From positions 1 to 64,000 of the forward strand of contig JAVXMY010000003.1 in NCBI GenBank assembly GCA_036646055.1: 64,000 nt of DNA. Reading direction: 5' to 3'. The notes below the pieces were generated by a model. The model saw only the letters and a list, made by a program, of their open reading frames with translations, did not search any database and was not told the origin of the DNA. Below, piece by piece: positions 59,512 to 64,000 of this stretch (the stretch's first letter is position 1; every line of letters begins with the position of its first letter). The position numbers and the translations under genes were made by a program. The stretch comes from JAVWMQ01 sp036646055. Its GTDB lineage: Bacteria; Bacillota; Clostridia; Peptostreptococcales; Anaerovoracaceae.

Positions 59512-60798
59512 TTAAACTCTAACCATTTTACACATATAAAATCCGTCTACCCCTTCTATATTGGGTAACACTTGCCTAGACTCAATCATTTTGAAGGATG
59601 TATTTTTCCTTAAAAACTCTCCTACTACTTTTCTATTTTCATTAGGATTAATAGTACACGTACTATATACTAAAACCCCGTCCTTTTTCACATAAGCAGC
59701 AGCATTAGTAAGTATTAAAAGTTGTTTTTTTGGTAATTCTTTTAATGCTCCATTATCCTTAATATATTTAATTTCAGGCTTTCTCCTGATAACTCCAAGT
59801 CCAGAACATGGTGCATCAACAATAACTTTGTCCGCCATATCACATTTAGTAGAGTCAAGTTTAGTTGCATCCCATGTGTTTGTAACAACATTGGTTAAGC
59901 CAAGTCTTTCTGCATTACTTGAAATAACTTCAACTTTGCGCCTGTATACATCTCTAGCTAGCACCTTGCCTTTGTTGTCCATTTTTTCAGCAGCAGCCAA
60001 GGCCTTGCCTCCAGGCGCCGCACAAACATCTATTACCAAGTCTCCTGGTTTAGGATCTAATAATTTAACAACCATTTGTGATGCTTCATCTTGAATAGAA
60101 AACATGCCGTCAATGTACTGTTTAGTTTCAAGTAAACCTTCTCCTTTAACACTTAATGCAGTATCTGTAAATTTACCTTGTTCAACTTCAAAGCCTCTGT
60201 CTTTTAATATGTTAATCAAGTCTTCTTTTCTAACCTTAGTGGTGTTAACTCTAATATTTACACTTGGAGTTTCATTACCTGCTGATAATAATTCTTCAAC
60301 AAAATTTATATTGTATTCTTCTAACCATAATTTAATTATCCAAGGTTCATATGAATATTTTACAGATAAATATTTAATTATGTCCTTTGCCTTATCTTCA
60401 TCAGTTAAGTCAAAGGTACCTCTTTTGCTTAAAAAACTTCTAAGTACTCCATTTACAAATTTATCTCTACCTTTTGCATACCTTTTGGCAAGTAGCACAC
60501 TTTCGTTTACCGCCGCATAATCTGGTACAGAGTTCATTCTATCAATTTGATAAATCCCCATCCTCAGTATTGTAAGATCTTCTTTTTTCATTTTAGATAC
60601 ATCTTTTGGAATCAATTGATCAATTACATAATCTAATAGATATTTATTTTCTAAAACACCATAAACAAGTTCACGAACAAAGCCTGGTGAACTTGGTTTG
60701 CTAAACGCAATATGATTATTTAATGCAATATTTGAATATTGCTTTTTTGTTTCAATATCTAGCAACGTATTATATGCTGTGCGTCTGTTTATATCCAT
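59512..60798 (-). CDS. rsmB: 16S rRNA (cytosine967-C5)-methyltransferase
   Basis: 428 residues: an N-terminal NusB-like RNA-binding domain (about 1-130) and a SAM-dependent methyltransferase with DVCAAPGGKALA, VDAPCSGLGVIRRKPE (one catalytic Cys) and VYSTCTINPNEN (the second). Located between fmt and prpC as in Bacillus. Confidence 0.95.
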   Translation of the reverse strand: MDINRRTAYNTLLDIETKKQYSNIALNNHIAFSKPSSPGFVRELVYGVLENKYLLDYVIDQLIPKDVSKMKKEDLTILRMGIYQIDRMNSVPDYAAVNESVLLAKRYAKGRDKFVNGVLRSFLSKRGTFDLTDEDKAKDIIKYLSVKYSYEPWIIKLWLEEYNINFVEELLSAGNETPSVNIRVNTTKVRKEDLINILKDRGFEVEQGKFTDTALSVKGEGLLETKQYIDGMFSIQDEASQMVVKLLDPKPGDLVIDVCAAPGGKALAAAEKMDNKGKVLARDVYRRKVEVISSNAERLGLTNVVTNTWDATKLDSTKCDMADKVIVDAPCSGLGVIRRKPEIKYIKDNGALKELPKKQLLILTNAAAYVKKDGVLVYSTCTINPNENRKVVGEFLRKNTSFKMIESRQVLPNIEGVDGFYMCKMVRV

Positions 60799-60850
60799 AA
60801 TGTCCTCTTAATTCTTAATCAGCAAATAAAATAATTTTTATCCTTATATT

Positions 60851-61780
60851 TTACCCTAAAACAGATAAAATTTCAATGTTATTACCACGCAAGAAGTCTT
60901 TTACTGTCATTCTTTTTTTGCCTTGCATCTGTATAATCTTTGCAACCAAATAATTTTTTGAAGTCGCAATATAAATTCCATCCTCTGAAATTCTACTAAT
61001 TGTGCCTGGTTTTTCCTTAACAGTCCCCTCTTCAACATCAGCTTCCCAAATTTTGAAAACCTTTCCATCATAATTAGTATAACTTCCTGGCCAAGGAGCA
61101 AATCCTCTAATTCTACGCTCTATTTCTTCAGCAGACTTAGTAAAATCAATCTCTCCATCTTTCTTAAAAATCATTTCAGCATAAACCGCCAAATTATCCT
61201 CTTGCTTCTCTGGAGTAATAGAGCCATCTTCAATGGCTTCTAGCTTATCTACCAGTAAATCTCCGCCTAAAATTGATAATTCATCATGCAAGTCTCCTGC
61301 TGTTTTTTTACCAATTTCAGTTGTAGCAACTGCTAGAATATCTCCTGTATCAAGGCCCTCTTCCATTAGCATTAAAGTTATACCCGTTAACTTATCCCCT
61401 GCAATAATAGACCTTTGTATCGGTGCCGCACCTCTCCATCTAGGCAAAATAGAACCATGAATATTAATACATCCCTTAGGAGGTATTTCTAATATTTCCT
61501 TTGGCAAAATCTTGCCATAAGCAGCAACAACAATTAAATCCGGCTCATATGCCTTTAATAAATTATAAAATTCATCATTACCTTTAATTCTTTCAGGTTG
61601 CAAAACTTCTATACCAAGTTCAGTGGCCTTTTCCTTAACAGGAGTTGGTTTAAGTTTTTTTCCTCTATCTTTTGCAGCATCTGGTTGGGTAACAACGTAT
61701 CCCACCTCTTGCCCAGCTTCAACTAACTTCTGTAGTGCTGGAACTGCAAAATCGGGAGTACCCATATATACAATCTTCAT
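60851..61780 (-). CDS. fmt: Methionyl-tRNA formyltransferase
   Basis: 309 residues: MKIVYMGTPDFAVPAL, catalytic-domain motif INIHGSILPRWRGAAPIQRSI with the essential Asn and His, GDTGDI-type segment LDTGDILA, and a C-terminal OB-like domain. It formylates initiator Met-tRNA. It lies 22 nt after def. Confidence 0.97.
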   Translation of the reverse strand: MKIVYMGTPDFAVPALQKLVEAGQEVGYVVTQPDAAKDRGKKLKPTPVKEKATELGIEVLQPERIKGNDEFYNLLKAYEPDLIVVAAYGKILPKEILEIPPKGCINIHGSILPRWRGAAPIQRSIIAGDKLTGITLMLMEEGLDTGDILAVATTEIGKKTAGDLHDELSILGGDLLVDKLEAIEDGSITPEKQEDNLAVYAEMIFKKDGEIDFTKSAEEIERRIRGFAPWPGSYTNYDGKVFKIWEADVEEGTVKEKPGTISRISEDGIYIATSKNYLVAKIIQMQGKKRMTVKDFLRGNNIEILSVLG

Positions 61781-61802
61781 AGTTTATTACTCCTCTTTGT
61801 TA

Positions 61803-62270
61803 TTATTCGTCCATATCCACATTTCTGATATTTGTCGCTTTATCAACAAATAAAATGCCATTTAAGTGATCCACTTCATGTGATACTACAATAGCTGAGA
61901 AACCAACAAGTTCCTCTTCAATTGCCTCACCTTTTCTATTCATGTATTTAACTTTAACCCTTTCAGGTCTTTCTACATCACCTAAAACCCCTGGAACACT
62001 AAGACACCCTTCGCAGCTCATTGTAGAACCTTCAGCTTGAATAATTTCCGGGTTAATAAGTTCAGTAATTTGACCTTCTTCTGGTTCAATAACGCAAATT
62101 CTTCTAGCAATGCCCACCTGAGGAGCTGCAATGCCAACACCCTTTTCTAACCTCATAGTTTCAGTCATATCATCTAGCAATGTAATAATTCTATCGTTAA
62201 TCTCTGTAACTTCTCTACAGTTTCTTGCCAATACATCATCACCTTTTGTAACTACATTTCTTAATGCCAT
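61803..62270 (-). CDS. def: Peptide deformylase
   Basis: 155 residues with the three metal-site motifs GVGIAAPQVG, EGCLSVPG (metal Cys) and SHEVDHLNGILF (HExxH-type). It removes the N-formyl group from new proteins. The ATG at 62270 has GGAGG inside the end of priA; an in-frame start ten codons earlier is not supported. Confidence 0.96.
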   Translation of the reverse strand: MALRNVVTKGDDVLARNCREVTEINDRIITLLDDMTETMRLEKGVGIAAPQVGIARRICVIEPEEGQITELINPEIIQAEGSTMSCEGCLSVPGVLGDVERPERVKVKYMNRKGEAIEEELVGFSAIVVSHEVDHLNGILFVDKATNIRNVDMDE

Positions 62271-62271
62271 T

Positions 62272-64000
62272 TTAGTTCCTCCAAATTTTATAGGGATCAA
62301 TATCCACCGTTAAACTTATATTATATCTTTTCTTCACAATGTCAGCCTTAATACCCTTTAATGCCGTCATTACTACATTCTTCTCTTTAATCGTACATTT
62401 TATTAAAATATACGTCTTATACCTTTTAACTTTGGTATCTTCTTTAATTTCATTACGAATCCCAACAACACCATCATCTATATTCTTGTCAATAAAATCC
62501 CGAATAATAGATATCACATGATTCAAGTTCTTTGTTTCCTTAGAAATCAAACTTACCTGAACAAGATGTCCAAAGGGAGGGTAATCCATTAACTGCCTGT
62601 AACCTATCTCTTTTTTATAAAAATCCATATAGTCCTTATTACAGGCCGCTTTAATTGCATAGTTATCCTTCATATACGTTTGAACCACAACCTGCCCAAC
62701 CAAATCTCCTCTTCCAGCTCTCCCAGCAACCTGAGTAATTAACTGATAAGTTCTCTCTGCCGATCTGTAATCAGGAATGTTTAAGGTAACATCTGCCGCA
62801 ACAATACCAACAAGGCCTACATTTTTAAAATCCAAACCCTTAGCTACAAGCTGAGTCCCAATCAAAATATTTGTCTTGCCTTTGGCAAAATTGTTTAAAA
62901 TTTTATTTAAACTTCCCTTTGTTTTTATGGTATCTAATTCTAATCTATCTATAGAGTATTCGCCAAAAAGCTTTTCCGCTTCTTCTGCAATTTTCTCTGT
63001 ACCAGTTCCAAAATACCTGATATATTTACTTCCGCATTTAGGGCAAAGACGGGGTACATCATAAGCCTTGCCGCAATAATGACATTTCAATTTGCTATCG
63101 CCCTTATGATAAGTCAAGGAAATATCACAGTCATCACACTTTAAAACATGTCCACAATCCCTGCAAGAAACAAATGTAGAAAACCCCCTTCTATTTAAAA
63201 ATAAAATAACTTGTTTATTTTCTTCAAGAGTCTTCTTAATTTCATCATAAAGCCTTCTACTAAACACCGATCTATTGCCTAAGCGAAGTTCATCTCCCAT
63301 ATCAACAATTTCAATATTAGGCAGTTGAACCTTATTATATCTCTCCGTCAAAGTCAGTCTTTGGTAAATCCCCTGGTTAGCCCTAAAACTAGTAACTACC
63401 GAAGGTGTTGCAGTTCCTAAAACTATACATCCATTATATGCCTTAGCTCGCTTTATTGCTATTTCAATAGTGTCATATTTTGGCGTCATATCAGATTTAT
63501 AAGTAGTTTCATGTTCCTCATCTAAAATTATAAGTCCAATATCCTTAATAGGTGCGAAAACCGCTGATCTTGCACCAATAACAATTCTAGCCTTACCCTT
63601 GCTAATTCTTTGCCATTCGTCGTATCTCTCCCCTAAAGTCAAGCTACTATGTAAAACCGCCAAAGTATCTCTGCCGAACCTTTCAACAAATCTATCTATA
63701 ATTTGTTTAGTCAAAGTAATTTCCGGAACAAGCATAATTGCCGTCTTGCCCATACTAAGGGCCTGACTTATTGCTCTCATGTAAACCTCTGTCTTGCCAC
63801 TACCAGTTACACCCTCTAGCAAAAACCGCGCTGAGCGATTTTTTCCCATGGCGTCAGTTATTTCCCCTAATGCAGTTTCTTGTTCTTTTGTAAGTTTAAG
63901 AATATTTTGTTTTTCTCCAACTACTTCTTTGAGAGGGTCTGCTGTTTTTCTGGTTTTAGCCTTCTTGCCAGATGGCAGGAATAAATTTATACAATCAATA
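62272..64000 (-). CDS. priA: Primosomal protein N' (PriA helicase), 5' end outside the window
   Basis: The open frame runs past 64000, so the N-terminal DNA-binding part is missing. Visible are the helicase core with GVTGSGKTEVY (Walker A), LDEEHE, GTATPS and the zinc-binding insertion CRDCGHVLKCDDCDISL to CPKCG, then QVAGRAGRG (motif VI) and the C-terminal domain. Upstream of the first visible ATG at 63849 the same frame continues (LTKEQETALGEI), so that ATG is not the true start. It restarts stalled replication forks. Confidence 0.95.
   Translation of the reverse strand, partial: IDCINLFLPSGKKAKTRKTADPLKEVVGEKQNILKLTKEQETALGEITDAMGKNRSARFLLEGVTGSGKTEVYMRAISQALSMGKTAIMLVPEITLTKQIIDRFVERFGRDTLAVLHSSLTLGERYDEWQRISKGKARIVIGARSAVFAPIKDIGLIILDEEHETTYKSDMTPKYDTIEIAIKRAKAYNGCIVLGTATPSVVTSFRANQGIYQRLTLTERYNKVQLPNIEIVDMGDELRLGNRSVFSRRLYDEIKKTLEENKQVILFLNRRGFSTFVSCRDCGHVLKCDDCDISLTYHKGDSKLKCHYCGKAYDVPRLCPKCGSKYIRYFGTGTEKIAEEAEKLFGEYSIDRLELDTIKTKGSLNKILNNFAKGKTNILIGTQLVAKGLDFKNVGLVGIVAADVTLNIPDYRSAERTYQLITQVAGRAGRGDLVGQVVVQTYMKDNYAIKAACNKDYMDFYKKEIGYRQLMDYPPFGHLVQVSLISKETKNLNHVISIIRDFIDKNIDDGVVGIRNEIKEDTKVKRYKTYILIKCTIKEKNVVMTALKGIKADIVKKRYNISLTVDIDPYKIWRN

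Overview
The window is AT-rich DNA from a Gram-positive anaerobe, most likely a member of the Clostridia (Bacillota). It carries SpoVG, SepF, DivIVA, YlxM, RqcH/RqcP, a PASTA-domain Ser/Thr kinase and many TTGACA/TATAAT promoters. Gene order repeatedly matches conserved Bacillus blocks: yabM-mazG-rqcP, pth-mfd, glmU-prs, rqcH next to yicC-gmk-rpoZ, ylxM-ffh-rpsP-khpA-rimM-trmD, yggS-sepF-divIVA, lspA-rluD and priA-def-fmt-rsmB-prpC-prkC-rsgA-rpe. I cannot name a genus from sequence alone.

Layout. At 0.2-0.9 kb a tetrahydrofolate riboswitch controls a folate ECF transporter. At 0.9-12.4 kb a leftward core operon runs murC, glmU (acetyltransferase half only), prs, pth, mfd, an amidohydrolase, a MurJ/SpoVB-type flippase, mazG, HU and rqcP. 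It is divergent from purR and spoVG (12.4-13.8 kb).

At 13.7-20.4 kb lies an accessory island that abuts a six-tRNA cluster (20.4-21.0 kb). It holds two IS200/IS605-type remnants, fragments of interrupted genes, a secreted FN3 protein, a relBE toxin-antitoxin pair between 152-bp direct repeats, and three consecutive Fic genes. The three Fic proteins differ in sequence but share one acidic C-terminal tail, each followed 6 nt later by the same palindrome. This cassette-like array is the most unusual feature of the window.

At 21.1-22.5 kb, between a CpXC-domain gene and ybaK, are two tandem promoter-driven units that look like structured small RNAs of an unassigned family. From 22.5 to 31.9 kb are ybaK, an ABC-F ATPase, a rubredoxin-like mini-protein, the NAD operon nadA-nadB-nadC-aspA, a secreted NlpC/P60 hydrolase and a preQ1 riboswitch with a queuosine-precursor transporter.

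From 31.9 to 47.3 kb come translation and cell-division genes: rpsB-tsf, a frameshifted small gene, rpoZ-gmk-yicC, rqcH, rluD-lspA-divIVA-sepF-yggS, and the trmD-rimM-khpA-rpsP-ffh-ylxM operon. From 47.3 to 64 kb a very compact leftward gene string runs from priA (5' end outside the window) to a MATE exporter. It combines protein maturation, PASTA kinase signalling, a wall-polysaccharide exporter with an LCP ligase, ddl, and a threonyl-tRNA synthetase without its TGS domain. All calls come from reading the sequence; no database search was run.
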